Source: UBA3537 sp965658025
Lineage (GTDB): Bacteria; Bacteroidota; Bacteroidia; Flavobacteriales; Flavobacteriaceae
Direction: 5' to 3'
Length of the DNA: 48,812 nucleotides
Assembly (NCBI GenBank): GCA_965658025.1
Contig: CBFHQL010000013.1
Coordinates: forward strand, 1-48,812
Part shown: piece after piece, positions 26,000-34,726 of the stretch
Layout: each line of letters starts with the position of its first letter
Numbering within the stretch: the stretch's first letter is position 1
Position numbers and translations under genes: made by a program
Notes under the pieces: model-generated
What the model was told of the DNA's origin: nothing
Database searches by the model: none
What the model saw: only the letters and a program-made list of their open reading frames with translations

Positions 26000-28852
26000 A
26001 TGCCAAAACGAAAAGATTTAAAATCCATCCTCATCATCGGTTCAGGACCGATCATTATCGGACAAGCGTGTGAATTTGATTATTCAGGATCGCAAGCACT
26101 ACGCTCTCTTCGCGAAGATGGAATTGAAACTGTTCTTATCAACTCGAACCCTGCAACCATCATGACCGACCCTTCTATGGCCGATCATGTGTATTTGTTA
26201 CCACTCAATACAAAATCTATTGTTAAAATTTTAAAAGATCATCCTCAAATCGATGCTGTTTTGCCTACTATGGGCGGTCAAACTGCGCTCAACTTGTGCA
26301 TAGAAGCTGATGAAAAAGGCATTTGGGAAGATTTCGGTGTAGAAATCATTGGCGTCGATATAGATGCCATAAACATCACCGAAGATAGAGAACAATTTCG
26401 TGAGTTGATGCTAAAAATTGGGGTTCCGATGGCACCTCAAGCTACGGCAAACTCTTACCTTAAAGGTAAAGAAATTGCACAAGAATTTGGTTTTCCATTA
26501 GTTATACGCGCTTCTTTTACACTGGGAGGTGCTGGCGCTTCAATCGTTTATAAAGAAGAAGATTTTGATGAATTACTAAAACGCGGCTTAGAAATCTCAC
26601 CAATTCACGAGGTCATGATTGACAAAGCCATGATGGGTTGGAAGGAGTACGAATTGGAGTTGTTAAGAGATGACAATGACAATGTGGTCATCATATGTTC
26701 CATTGAAAATATGGATCCAATGGGTATCCATACAGGAGATTCGATTACTGTAGCACCAGCAATGACGCTAAGCGATACCACCTACCAAAAGATGCGTGAT
26801 ATGGCCATCCATATGATGCGCAGTATTGGTGATTTTGCAGGAGGTTGTAATGTGCAATTTGCTGTTAGTCCCGACGAAAAAGAAGATATCATTGCCATAG
26901 AAATTAACCCAAGGGTTTCACGTTCTTCAGCTCTAGCGAGTAAAGCAACAGGGTATCCAATTGCAAAAATTGCAGCAAAACTTGCTATTGGTTATTCTTT
27001 GGATGAACTGCAAAACCAAATCACAAAATCTACTTCCGCACTTTTTGAACCCACATTAGACTACGTTATTGTAAAAATACCACGTTGGAATTTTGATAAA
27101 TTTGAAGGTAGTGATAGAGAGTTAGGGCTACAAATGAAAGCTGTAGGCGAAGTCATGGGTATTGGCCGCTCTTTTCAGGAAGCTCTGCACAAAGCCACAC
27201 AATCTTTAGAAATTAAGCGCAACGGACTTGGTGCAGATGGTAAAGGATATTCTGATTACGATCAAATCATCAGTAAACTAAAGCATGCCAGTTGGGATCG
27301 TGTGTTTGTAATCTATGATGCTATTCAAATTGGAATTCCATTGTCTCGAATCCATGAAATCACCAAAATAGATATGTGGTTCCTGAAACAATATGAAGAA
27401 TTGTATTTCCTGGAAAAAGAAATTTCTACCTACAAGATAGACAGCATAACGAAAGAATTACTGCTCGAAGCTAAGCAAAAAGGGTATGGTGATCGACAAA
27501 TTGCACATATGTTGGACTGTTTAGAAAGTCAAGTGTACAACAAGCGTAAAGAGTTCAATATCAATAGAGTATACAAACTTGTAGACACTTGTGCTGCAGA
27601 GTTTGAAGCTAAAACGCCGTATTATTATTCTACGTTTGAAAGTCAAATGACCACCAAGGAAGGGCTTACAAAAACGGATAATGAAAGTATAGTTTCAGAT
27701 CGAAAAAAAGTTATCGTTTTGGGCTCTGGGCCAAATAGAATTGGTCAAGGTATCGAATTTGATTACTGTTGTGTACATGGCGTATTGGCCGCCGCAGAAT
27801 GTGGCTACGAAACCATCATGATCAACTGTAATCCAGAAACCGTTTCAACTGATTTTGATACGGCGGATAAACTGTATTTTGAACCTGTTTTTTGGGAACA
27901 TATTTATGATATTATTCAACACGAAAAACCTGAAGGTGTTATCGTCCAATTAGGAGGGCAAACAGCACTAAAATTAGCCGAAAAATTAGACCGTTATGGC
28001 ATCAAAGTACTTGGAACTAGCTTTCAGTCTTTAGATTTAGCGGAAGACCGTGGTTCGTTTTCTACACTTCTGAAAGAAAACAATATTCCTTATCCTGAAT
28101 TTGATACTGCAGAAACTGCTGATGAAGCCTTGCAAGTTGCAGATAAACTAAATTTTCCAATTCTTGTAAGACCTTCATATGTTCTTGGAGGACAGGGTAT
28201 GAAAATTGTCATCAATAAGCAAGAACTTGAAGACCATGTAATCGATTTACTTCGTAAAATTCCAAACAACAAACTGCTTTTGGACCATTATTTAGATGGT
28301 GCCATAGAAGCCGAAGCTGATGCCATTTGTGATGGAGAAAACGTCTACATTATTGGAATTATGGAACACATTGAACCATGTGGTATTCACTCTGGTGATA
28401 GTAATGCAACACTTCCACCATTTAACCTAGGCGATTTGGTGATGCAACAAATTGTTGACCATACAAAGAAAATTGCTTTAGCATTGAATACCGTTGGTTT
28501 GATCAATATCCAATTTGCTGTTAAAGATGACAAAGTGTACATCATTGAAGCCAATCCACGTGCATCGAGAACCGTACCGTTTATTGCTAAGGCATACGGC
28601 GAGCCGTATGTAAATTATGCTACTAAAGTCATGCTTGGCGATAAGAAAGTTACGGATTTTGATTTTAAACCAGAATTAGAGGGTTACGCCATAAAACAAC
28701 CGGTATTTTCGTTTAACAAATTCCCTAACGTCAACAAACAGTTAGGACCAGAAATGAAAAGTACAGGAGAGAGCATTTTGTTTATCGACAGTCTCAAAGA
28801 CGATGAATTCTATGAGTTATATGCACGACGTAAAATGTATTTGAGTAAATAA
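26000..28852 (+). CDS. carB: Carbamoyl-phosphate synthase large subunit, lacking the allosteric domain
   Basis: A 950-residue ATP-grasp enzyme that makes carbamoyl phosphate for pyrimidines and arginine. The two homologous halves are both present. The first starts SILIIGSGPIIIGQACEFDY and the second, near residue 570, starts KKVIVLGSGPNRIGQGIEFD. Each has its ATP-grasp motifs (IRASFTLGGAGA; VRPSYVLGGQGM). The protein ends shortly after GPEMKSTGESILFIDS. E. coli CarB is about 1073 residues, and the missing C-terminal stretch is the MGS-like domain that binds UMP and ornithine. Such shorter CarBs are familiar in Flavobacteriia. carA is not adjacent. Confidence 0.96.
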   Translation: MPKRKDLKSILIIGSGPIIIGQACEFDYSGSQALRSLREDGIETVLINSNPATIMTDPSMADHVYLLPLNTKSIVKILKDHPQIDAVLPTMGGQTALNLCIEADEKGIWEDFGVEIIGVDIDAINITEDREQFRELMLKIGVPMAPQATANSYLKGKEIAQEFGFPLVIRASFTLGGAGASIVYKEEDFDELLKRGLEISPIHEVMIDKAMMGWKEYELELLRDDNDNVVIICSIENMDPMGIHTGDSITVAPAMTLSDTTYQKMRDMAIHMMRSIGDFAGGCNVQFAVSPDEKEDIIAIEINPRVSRSSALASKATGYPIAKIAAKLAIGYSLDELQNQITKSTSALFEPTLDYVIVKIPRWNFDKFEGSDRELGLQMKAVGEVMGIGRSFQEALHKATQSLEIKRNGLGADGKGYSDYDQIISKLKHASWDRVFVIYDAIQIGIPLSRIHEITKIDMWFLKQYEELYFLEKEISTYKIDSITKELLLEAKQKGYGDRQIAHMLDCLESQVYNKRKEFNINRVYKLVDTCAAEFEAKTPYYYSTFESQMTTKEGLTKTDNESIVSDRKKVIVLGSGPNRIGQGIEFDYCCVHGVLAAAECGYETIMINCNPETVSTDFDTADKLYFEPVFWEHIYDIIQHEKPEGVIVQLGGQTALKLAEKLDRYGIKVLGTSFQSLDLAEDRGSFSTLLKENNIPYPEFDTAETADEALQVADKLNFPILVRPSYVLGGQGMKIVINKQELEDHVIDLLRKIPNNKLLLDHYLDGAIEAEADAICDGENVYIIGIMEHIEPCGIHSGDSNATLPPFNLGDLVMQQIVDHTKKIALALNTVGLINIQFAVKDDKVYIIEANPRASRTVPFIAKAYGEPYVNYATKVMLGDKKVTDFDFKPELEGYAIKQPVFSFNKFPNVNKQLGPEMKSTGESILFIDSLKDDEFYELYARRKMYLSK

Positions 28853-28858
28853 ATCTAA

Positions 28859-28889
28859 AAAAAAAAGCGACGTTTAGTCGCTTTTTTTT
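28859..28889 (+). terminator. Terminator after carB (bidirectional shape)
   Basis: An A-rich arm plus GCGAC pairs with GTCGC plus an eight-T run around the loop GTTTA, starting 7 nt after the carB stop codon. Confidence 0.9.
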
Positions 28890-28957
28890 ATGAGTTGAAA
28901 ATCAAACTTGATGTGTACTTCATCGCTAACTTTGTTCTTAGTACTCCTGAGTTTGCG

Positions 28958-29194
28958 ATGAAAGAATTTGAGGTCTATCCAAACCCAACAGTTGATGAAC
29001 TTAATTTTGAATTTCCTGACAATGTGCAATTCGCCAACGTTCAGGTTTATAATGTTTTAGGAAAGCAAATCATGCAAACCCAATTGAAAAGAACAGTTCC
29101 AAAAATTAATACAAATGCGTGGGCATCAGGGATGTATGTAGTGCAAATTATTACAGATGATGCCGTTCAAACCAAGCGTATCATAAAACAATAA
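28958..29194 (+). pseudogene. Orphan T9SS type A sorting domain, probable remnant of a secreted protein
   Basis: A 78-residue product from the only ATG. It consists of little more than a type IX secretion sorting domain: FEVYPNPTVDELNFEF, then VQVYNVLGKQIMQTQL, then ASGMYVVQI and the basic end TKRIIKQ. The open frame continues upstream without ATG to the carB terminator. That stretch includes the linker-like LSTPEFAMKEFEVYPNP, as if an N-terminal cargo had been lost. There is no signal peptide, so it could not reach the T9SS translocon as it stands. It ends 6 nt before the DUF5777 gene. Either a decayed gene end or a small unexported protein; I favour decay. Confidence 0.7.
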
Positions 29195-29200
29195 TCGTTT

Positions 29201-30049
29201 ATGAAATTTAAAATTCTCATTATTTTCTTATGCTTTACTTATTTTGGTTTTGCACAAGACGATTTATTGAGTGAAATTGATGTTGAAAGCGAATCTTCAA
29301 CAGCAGTTAGCTCTGTTTTTAAAGGTTTAAAAATAATCAATTTTGAATCTACCAAATTGGTTGCAAAAGGCGGATTCTATTTTGTTGTTTCACACCGTTT
29401 TGGAAGTGTGAAAAATGGATTTCAAAACTTATTTGGATTAGATGAAGCGGTGACGCATCTCAATTTTATCTATGGGCTTACAGAGGGTATAAATATAAGC
29501 GCATCACGAAGCTCAAATCAAAAAATTTATGAATTGGCTTCAAAATTTAGAATTGTTACACAATGCGAACGTATTCCTTTTTCTGTGGTGGGGTATACTT
29601 CAGTTTTGGCCAATACTGCGTTAAGTACAGATAATTTACCAAAATTAGAATTTAATCACCGCCTGAGTTATGTGGTTCAACTTTTGATTTCAAGGAAATT
29701 TAATGATAAGTTGTCTTTACAATTTTCACCAACATTTTTTCATGATAATTATGTTGTCAATGATCTTCAAGAGAACTCACAATACGGTTTGATTTTTGGA
29801 GGGCGTTACAAACTTGGTAAACGTTGGTCTTTCAATTTGGAGTATGCCGCCCATATGAACCGCGCCAAAAATTCGCTTTATAACAATCCTTTATCCATTG
29901 GATTTGATCTTGAAACTGGTGGGCATGTGTTTCAATTACACTTTACAAATTCACAATTTATGAATGCCAACGGCGTTTTAGGCAACAGTACAGGGGATTG
30001 GTCTGATGGAGATTTTTACTTTGGATTTAATATTAGCCGTTCTTTTTAG
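29201..30049 (+). CDS. DUF5777 family outer-membrane beta-barrel-like protein
   Basis: A 282-residue exported protein with signal peptide (residues 1-18, ending FGFAQ). It has alternating amphipathic strands such as GGFYFVVSHRFGSV, LNFIYGLTEGINISASRSS and YGLIFGGRYKLGKRWSFNLE, and a C-terminal strand ending in Phe (DFYFGFNISRSF). This looks like an outer-membrane barrel. I place it in DUF5777, a Bacteroidota family of unknown function. It directly follows the orphan sorting domain with a 6-nt gap. Confidence 0.78.
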   Translation: MKFKILIIFLCFTYFGFAQDDLLSEIDVESESSTAVSSVFKGLKIINFESTKLVAKGGFYFVVSHRFGSVKNGFQNLFGLDEAVTHLNFIYGLTEGINISASRSSNQKIYELASKFRIVTQCERIPFSVVGYTSVLANTALSTDNLPKLEFNHRLSYVVQLLISRKFNDKLSLQFSPTFFHDNYVVNDLQENSQYGLIFGGRYKLGKRWSFNLEYAAHMNRAKNSLYNNPLSIGFDLETGGHVFQLHFTNSQFMNANGVLGNSTGDWSDGDFYFGFNISRSF

Positions 30050-30052
30050 GGG

Positions 30053-30550
30053 TTATTTGGCTTCTTGTAAATAGTGTTTTTGAACAAAATCAAACCCAAA
30101 AATCAGCACTCCAGAGTAAAATAAATCACCCATCAAAGAATTTCTAAAGAAGGGTAGGGCTAAGGTGTAACACTCTGCTAAACCTGTCCAGGTTTTAGGG
30201 TAGCCCAATAACCAAACGCCAAAATTTGTAATTACAAAGAAACTAACACTGCTCAGAAGTACAACAGCTAAACTCGGTTTTTTTGCTTGAATCCCAATAA
30301 AACTTATAACCATAAAAGCAAAGTAAACGAATAAGGTGATGCTTGAAAACCCCAAAAACACATCTGAAATAGCCATCATAACTAAAGGAAGTACATAGGC
30401 CAACATTTTGTTGCTAAGGTAAAGCCCTCCAAACAGTGCAACAGCAGTCACGGGTGTAAAATTAGGGAGATGAGGAAGAAGTCGTGTAAGAACAGCCACG
30501 AGTATAAAAATGATAATGATTAAATTTTTATTATTGGGTTTTAGATTCAT
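30053..30550 (-). CDS. DUF6580 family membrane protein, ECF S-component-like
   Basis: A 165-residue integral membrane protein with five or six hydrophobic helices. The N-terminal block RLLPHLPNFTPVTAVALFGG and the following LPLVMMAISDVFLGFSS resemble the DUF6580 family, which looks like substrate-capture (S) components of ECF vitamin transporters. The substrate is unknown. It diverges from a BtuB-like TonB receptor, which makes a shared micronutrient such as a corrinoid plausible. No adjacent ECF ATPase or T component is present. Confidence 0.72.
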   Translation of the reverse strand: MNLKPNNKNLIIIIFILVAVLTRLLPHLPNFTPVTAVALFGGLYLSNKMLAYVLPLVMMAISDVFLGFSSITLFVYFAFMVISFIGIQAKKPSLAVVLLSSVSFFVITNFGVWLLGYPKTWTGLAECYTLALPFFRNSLMGDLFYSGVLIFGFDFVQKHYLQEAK

Positions 30551-30694
30551 TTGAGCGTATTTTTGTCAAAATTAGTATTATTTCTGAGATTTTAATTTTC
30601 TTAATGGAAAAAATTTATAGTTTTGGTCTTTCATTTTTTCTGAAGCTCTTATCCACTTTCAAATCACGCTAAATTTATTTCTTTAAGTCATACT

Positions 30695-32626
30695 ATGAAT
30701 AAAAAATTCATTCTAAACTCGTTATTATTTTTTTGTTTTATTTTCATGGGTTGGTCACAAGAATTTCCACTACCACAACCTCTCGATGAAGTTTATGTGA
30801 CTTCATCACGGTTTGAGCTTTCGAATAAAGAAGTGGGAAAATCAATAACAAAAATCACATCCAAAGAAATTGAGCAAAATCAAGGGTTGACAATTGTACA
30901 GCTTTTAAATACTCAGGTTGGTTTGACAATAAATGGGAGTTATGGTCAGGCAGGTTCTCCTTTGTCCACGAACATCAGGGGTGGGCGAAATCGTCAAGTT
31001 TTGATTGTTATTGATGGAATCCCCGTGAATGATGCTTCACAAATTGAAAACAATTTTGACCTTAACCTCATTGGATTGGAACAAATTGAATTCATCGAAA
31101 TTCTAAAAGGACCTTCAAGTGTATTGTACGGCAGTAATGCATCTTCTGCAGTTATTAATATCGTTACAAAAAAATCGTTCAAACAAGACATTGGCGGGAC
31201 GCTTAGTTCAATACTTGGAACCAACAATACGGCAAATCAACACCGTTATGAGGTTCTAGATATGCAAAATGCAGCAAGTATTCAAGGGGCATATAAAAAA
31301 TTGAGTTTTAGCAGCAGTTTTTCTCATCGTTCTAGCAATGGGTTATCTGCGCTTTATCCAGAAAATCCAGAAGATAGTTTTAATGCAGATGATTTTGAAA
31401 AAACAAATCTGTATTTAAAATTGGGGTATACATTTTCAGAGCGTTTTTCTCTTTCTACGTATTTTAATTCTGATCGATATGACTCTGATTATGATGAAAG
31501 TTTTGGATTTACAGACGCAGACTACAATACAAAAAACAAGCAAGAACGTTTGGGTATTAGTTCGGTATATGATTATGAAAATGGAAGTTTAAATTTGAAT
31601 GCTGCACTAAATAATAATAACCGTTCATATGATTCCAGCTATCCTACGAAATACGATTCAAAAACATGGAATTTTGATCTTTTTAATAAATATACATTTG
31701 CTTCAAAATTATATTCTGTAGTAGGTGTTAATTTTAATCAAACAGAAATGGAAAGTTATAGTATTCCTTTTGGTTCTACTGCTTTTCAAAGCGATATAAG
31801 TCCCGATTTGGCCAATACCAATAGCTATGCGCCTTATGTTAATGTTGTATTTACCTCAAAGTCGGGTTTTAATGTTAATGGTGGCGTTCGTCTCAATCAA
31901 CATTCTACCTATGGTTCCCACCTTGTATACTCCATAAATCCATTTTATTCATTTCAATTCCCGAATCAAAGTTTGAAACTTTCTGCATTATACAGCACCG
32001 CTTTTATCACGCCATCACTATATCAATTGTTTGCACCAAATATTGGGAATACTCTTCTTGATCCACAAGAGGATAGTACATTTGAATTTGGGTTAGAATT
32101 AAGTAATCCAAATAGTTTTGACTTGCGTGTAACAGTGTTTCAGCGTGCACAAAATAACTTTATTGATTATGTGGTTTCAAATCCAACAACATTTGAAGGA
32201 AATTATGAAAACCTTTCGAATGAAACCACTGTACAAGGTCTGGAAACCGAGTTTAAATACAGTGGTTTTAAAAAGGTCAATTTGAATTTTAATTACGCTT
32301 TTATTGAATCAAAAGACCAACAATTGTTTAGAATTCCTAAGCATAAGTTCAATTTTAGTACACTTTATGATTTGACGAAAAAAACAAATGTGTCACTAAG
32401 CTATCAATACAACAGCGAACGAATTTCGCCTTTCCAAATGAATTTAGTACCCATTAAACTCGAGGCCTACAGTCTTTTGAATATAGGTATAGCGCATCAT
32501 TTTTTCAATGATAAATTGAAGGTGTTTGCCAACGTTTCAAATGTATTTGATGAATCCTATGAGGAAGCTTATCGCTATTCTACACTGGGTAGAAATTATA
32601 AATTAGGGGTAAACTTCACCTTTTAG
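30695..32626 (+). CDS. TonB-dependent outer-membrane receptor, BtuB-like
   Basis: A 643-residue outer-membrane receptor. Signal peptide residues 1-21 (ending GWSQ) are followed by a plug domain with PLDEVYVTSSRFELS, IVQLLNTQVGLTING, STNIRGGRNRQVLIVIDGIP and EFIEILKGPSSVLYGSNAS. The barrel ends in a C-terminal aromatic strand (YKLGVNFTF). There is no N-terminal carboxypeptidase-like domain and no SusD partner, so this is a vitamin/metal-type receptor rather than a SusC glycan importer. The short size fits BtuB. The ligand is not determined. It converges on the S41 protease gene with a one-base gap. Confidence 0.88.
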   Translation: MNKKFILNSLLFFCFIFMGWSQEFPLPQPLDEVYVTSSRFELSNKEVGKSITKITSKEIEQNQGLTIVQLLNTQVGLTINGSYGQAGSPLSTNIRGGRNRQVLIVIDGIPVNDASQIENNFDLNLIGLEQIEFIEILKGPSSVLYGSNASSAVINIVTKKSFKQDIGGTLSSILGTNNTANQHRYEVLDMQNAASIQGAYKKLSFSSSFSHRSSNGLSALYPENPEDSFNADDFEKTNLYLKLGYTFSERFSLSTYFNSDRYDSDYDESFGFTDADYNTKNKQERLGISSVYDYENGSLNLNAALNNNNRSYDSSYPTKYDSKTWNFDLFNKYTFASKLYSVVGVNFNQTEMESYSIPFGSTAFQSDISPDLANTNSYAPYVNVVFTSKSGFNVNGGVRLNQHSTYGSHLVYSINPFYSFQFPNQSLKLSALYSTAFITPSLYQLFAPNIGNTLLDPQEDSTFEFGLELSNPNSFDLRVTVFQRAQNNFIDYVVSNPTTFEGNYENLSNETTVQGLETEFKYSGFKKVNLNFNYAFIESKDQQLFRIPKHKFNFSTLYDLTKKTNVSLSYQYNSERISPFQMNLVPIKLEAYSLLNIGIAHHFFNDKLKVFANVSNVFDESYEEAYRYSTLGRNYKLGVNFTF

Positions 32627-32627
32627 A

Positions 32628-34043
32628 CTAATCAGCAATCATAAGGGTGTTTTTGGCATTTAATTCATTGAGCGTAGCCAACTTATTAGCGTTACTAGAT
32701 TGAGCGCTTGAAAAACGCCCTGATAATTGTATCGCTTCCAATGCGGCTTTTAATAGTGGCTCGTTGGGATCTCCTATAATACCATAGTTGGATGCTTTCT
32801 CATTAAATTCAATATCTGGAACTAAACCAGAAGAAGGTACAACAGTACCGTTTTTATTGACGGTAATGGCGATGAGCGGTAACAAGGCATAGGTGTGGGT
32901 TGGATTAACATTGGTTCTGCTCAAGTTCGATGAATCATAAATAATCTGTGAGGCCTGAGATTTTCCGACTGTGGTACTTCCAATTTGTACAACATCTATA
33001 TACGCTTTTAAGCTGTTGATTACCATTTCACTCGATGATGCAGAACCACCAGAGGTCAAAACATAGACCTTATTCAAATTTAAGCTATTGATGCCCGTGC
33101 CATTGCTTAGGGTGTTGGTAAACACATAATCATAATTATTGCTTTGTAGTGTTTCGTTGTATTGTAAGGTGGCAAAAACTTGATCGTTAAAGTTTCCTGT
33201 AATCATACTGCCAAGCGCTGTCGCTGTATTTACACTCCCGCCAGGATTGTAGCGAAGATCCAATACAAGGTGATCAATATTCTGCGCTTTGAAAGTTCCA
33301 AATGCTTGATTGAGTTCTGCGTCAAATTCATTCACAAAACCGTTATACATTAGATACCCTACTTTTTCATTATCTAAATCGAAAATTTCCGTTTTGTATA
33401 CAGGATTTTCTGTATACACTGTTTTTGTGAGCGTGATGGCTTCATTAGTATCGCTAATACTGTCATCGGCAATATCTTCGGTACCATTGTCGTCGTAATC
33501 TGCTAAGTTCAATGTAAAAGCATCACCGGCCAAAAGCGATCTATAGTTGTCTTTGGTTAAAGATGTGCCATTAACTTTATTGAATATTTGACCCCTGCTA
33601 AGCGACGTTTGACTGGCGCTACTGTTGGGCAAAACCAAACGAACAATTCCAAATACATCAACATTACTCCCTGGAACATAATAAAAGTTGAATTCTGCTC
33701 CGCTACTTTTTGAGACCCCGCTTAGCAATTGTTCCAAGGCAAAATAATTATTGGTAATGATACTAAAGCGGTCTACATTTTCACGATCATATATCAAATC
33801 CTCAAACAACAGTTCAGGAGTTTCGTAATTTTCCAAAAATTCTTGATAATCGGAGTTGTTAGTGAATCGATCGTTGGCAAGGTCTGGAACATCAGCTTTA
33901 TAAAGGTACACAGCATTCATAGCTTTCCAAACAAAGTCTTTTACACTTGTAGAACTGACGATGTTGTCATCATTATCTTCAAAACAACTGAATGAACATC
34001 CAATCAAGAGTATGAGCGCCAAATATTTAATTGTTGTTTTCAT
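32628..34043 (-). CDS. S41 family serine peptidase lipoprotein (C-terminal-processing type)
   Basis: A 471-residue exported protease. From the ATG at 34043 the protein starts MKTTIKYLALILLIGCSFSC, with a lipobox around Cys 16 or Cys 20. A PDZ-like region lies near residues 100-190 (IVRLVLPNSSASQTSLSRGQ). The S41 catalytic core follows: DLRYNPGGSVNTATALGS, the Ser region VLTSGGSASSSEMVINSL and the general-base Lys region STTVGKSQASQ. The longer open frame starts at GTG 34115 upstream of a promoter-like TTG-n19-AATTTTTG, so I use the ATG. It may trim periplasmic or surface proteins. Confidence 0.9.
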   Translation of the reverse strand: MKTTIKYLALILLIGCSFSCFEDNDDNIVSSTSVKDFVWKAMNAVYLYKADVPDLANDRFTNNSDYQEFLENYETPELLFEDLIYDRENVDRFSIITNNYFALEQLLSGVSKSSGAEFNFYYVPGSNVDVFGIVRLVLPNSSASQTSLSRGQIFNKVNGTSLTKDNYRSLLAGDAFTLNLADYDDNGTEDIADDSISDTNEAITLTKTVYTENPVYKTEIFDLDNEKVGYLMYNGFVNEFDAELNQAFGTFKAQNIDHLVLDLRYNPGGSVNTATALGSMITGNFNDQVFATLQYNETLQSNNYDYVFTNTLSNGTGINSLNLNKVYVLTSGGSASSSEMVINSLKAYIDVVQIGSTTVGKSQASQIIYDSSNLSRTNVNPTHTYALLPLIAITVNKNGTVVPSSGLVPDIEFNEKASNYGIIGDPNEPLLKAALEAIQLSGRFSSAQSSNANKLATLNELNAKNTLMIAD

Positions 34044-34069
34044 ATGTCTATTTGTGTTGATTTTCATTG

Positions 34070-34099
34070 CAAAAATTGTATTATTAGCAATTAATACAA
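34070..34099 (-). promoter_or_regulatory. Promoter of the S41 peptidase gene
   Basis: Minus-strand TTG (34097-34099), 19 nt, AATTTTTG (34070-34077). Spacing is canonical, with one mismatch in the -7 element. It lies between the GTG at 34115 and the ATG at 34043 and supports the shorter start. Confidence 0.5.
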
Positions 34100-34161
34100 G
34101 CAAATTTTGTACCACAAGTTACATTAAAAAATTATACGAATTAAAAAATTATTTTTGATCT

Positions 34162-34187
34162 TGTAACAAATGACACACATGTTCGTC
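34162..34187 (+). promoter_or_regulatory. ECF-type promoter upstream of the sigma-factor gene
   Basis: TGTAACA (34162-34168) and CGTC (34184-34187) are separated by 15 nt, the AAC (-35) and CGTC (-10) combination typical of ECF sigma promoters. It lies 23 nt before the sigma ATG and suggests self-activation. A TAnnTTTG element (TATTTTTG, 34150-34157) just upstream could give basal expression. Confidence 0.6.
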
Positions 34188-34210
34188 TTTATCATAGCAC
34201 GACCAAACAA

Positions 34211-34726
34211 ATGACTGAAAGAGAATACATAGCGCTAATTGATCCTTTCAAAAACAAATTGTTTCGATTTGCTAAACGTTTTTTAGTTTCGATCGAAGAA
34301 GCAGAGGATGCAACACAGGACGTTCTTTTAAAATTGTGGAAAATTCGTGATCGCTTAGGGACCTACAAAAGCCCAGAAGCTTTTGCGATGACCATTACTA
34401 AAAACCATTGTTTGGATCGATTAAAGTCTAAACAAGCTCAGAATTTGAAGATTCCGCATAACAATTATGAGGATCATAGCGAATTATTACAAAAAAAGAT
34501 AGAGGTAAGAGATAGTGTAAGTTTAGTAGAAAAATTTATGAAAACACTACCCGTTCAACAACAATTAATAGTTCAGTTGAGGGATATAGAACACTATGAA
34601 TTTAGTGAAATTGCAGATCTTCTAGAAATGAAAGAAACCGCTATACGCGTAGCACTTTCAAGAGCCAGAAAAACATTAAAAGAAAAATTAATCAAAGCAC
34701 ATAGCCATGGAGTTACACCATATTGA
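34211..34726 (+). CDS. ECF RNA polymerase sigma factor
   Basis: A 171-residue sigma-70 family factor of the extracytoplasmic type. Region 2 is FKNKLFRFAKRFLVSIEEAE with DATQDVLLKLWKIRDRL (about 12-50). Region 4 is LPVQQQLIVQLRDIEHYEFS with EIADLLEMKETAIRVALSR (about 115-160). It overlaps the next gene by 20 nt, the usual sigma/anti-sigma arrangement. An ECF-type promoter just upstream suggests autoregulation. The inducing signal is unknown. The downstream genes encode two DUF4252 proteins, which are the likely targets. Confidence 0.93.
   Translation: MTEREYIALIDPFKNKLFRFAKRFLVSIEEAEDATQDVLLKLWKIRDRLGTYKSPEAFAMTITKNHCLDRLKSKQAQNLKIPHNNYEDHSELLQKKIEVRDSVSLVEKFMKTLPVQQQLIVQLRDIEHYEFSEIADLLEMKETAIRVALSRARKTLKEKLIKAHSHGVTPY

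Noticed and set aside
26000..28852. carB as a truncated pseudogene
   Set aside because: Both catalytic halves are intact, the stop is followed by a terminator, and 950-residue CarBs are normal in this class.
30551..30694. Cobalamin riboswitch upstream of the BtuB-like receptor
   Set aside because: The gap is only 144 bp, AT-rich, and I see neither a B12-box-like GCCACTG nor paired stems of the expected size. A weak TAGTTTTG (30618-30625) is the only promoter-like piece.
30695..32626. SusC/SusD polysaccharide utilisation locus
   Set aside because: The receptor is short, lacks the SusC N-terminal extension, and no SusD or glycoside hydrolase gene is adjacent.
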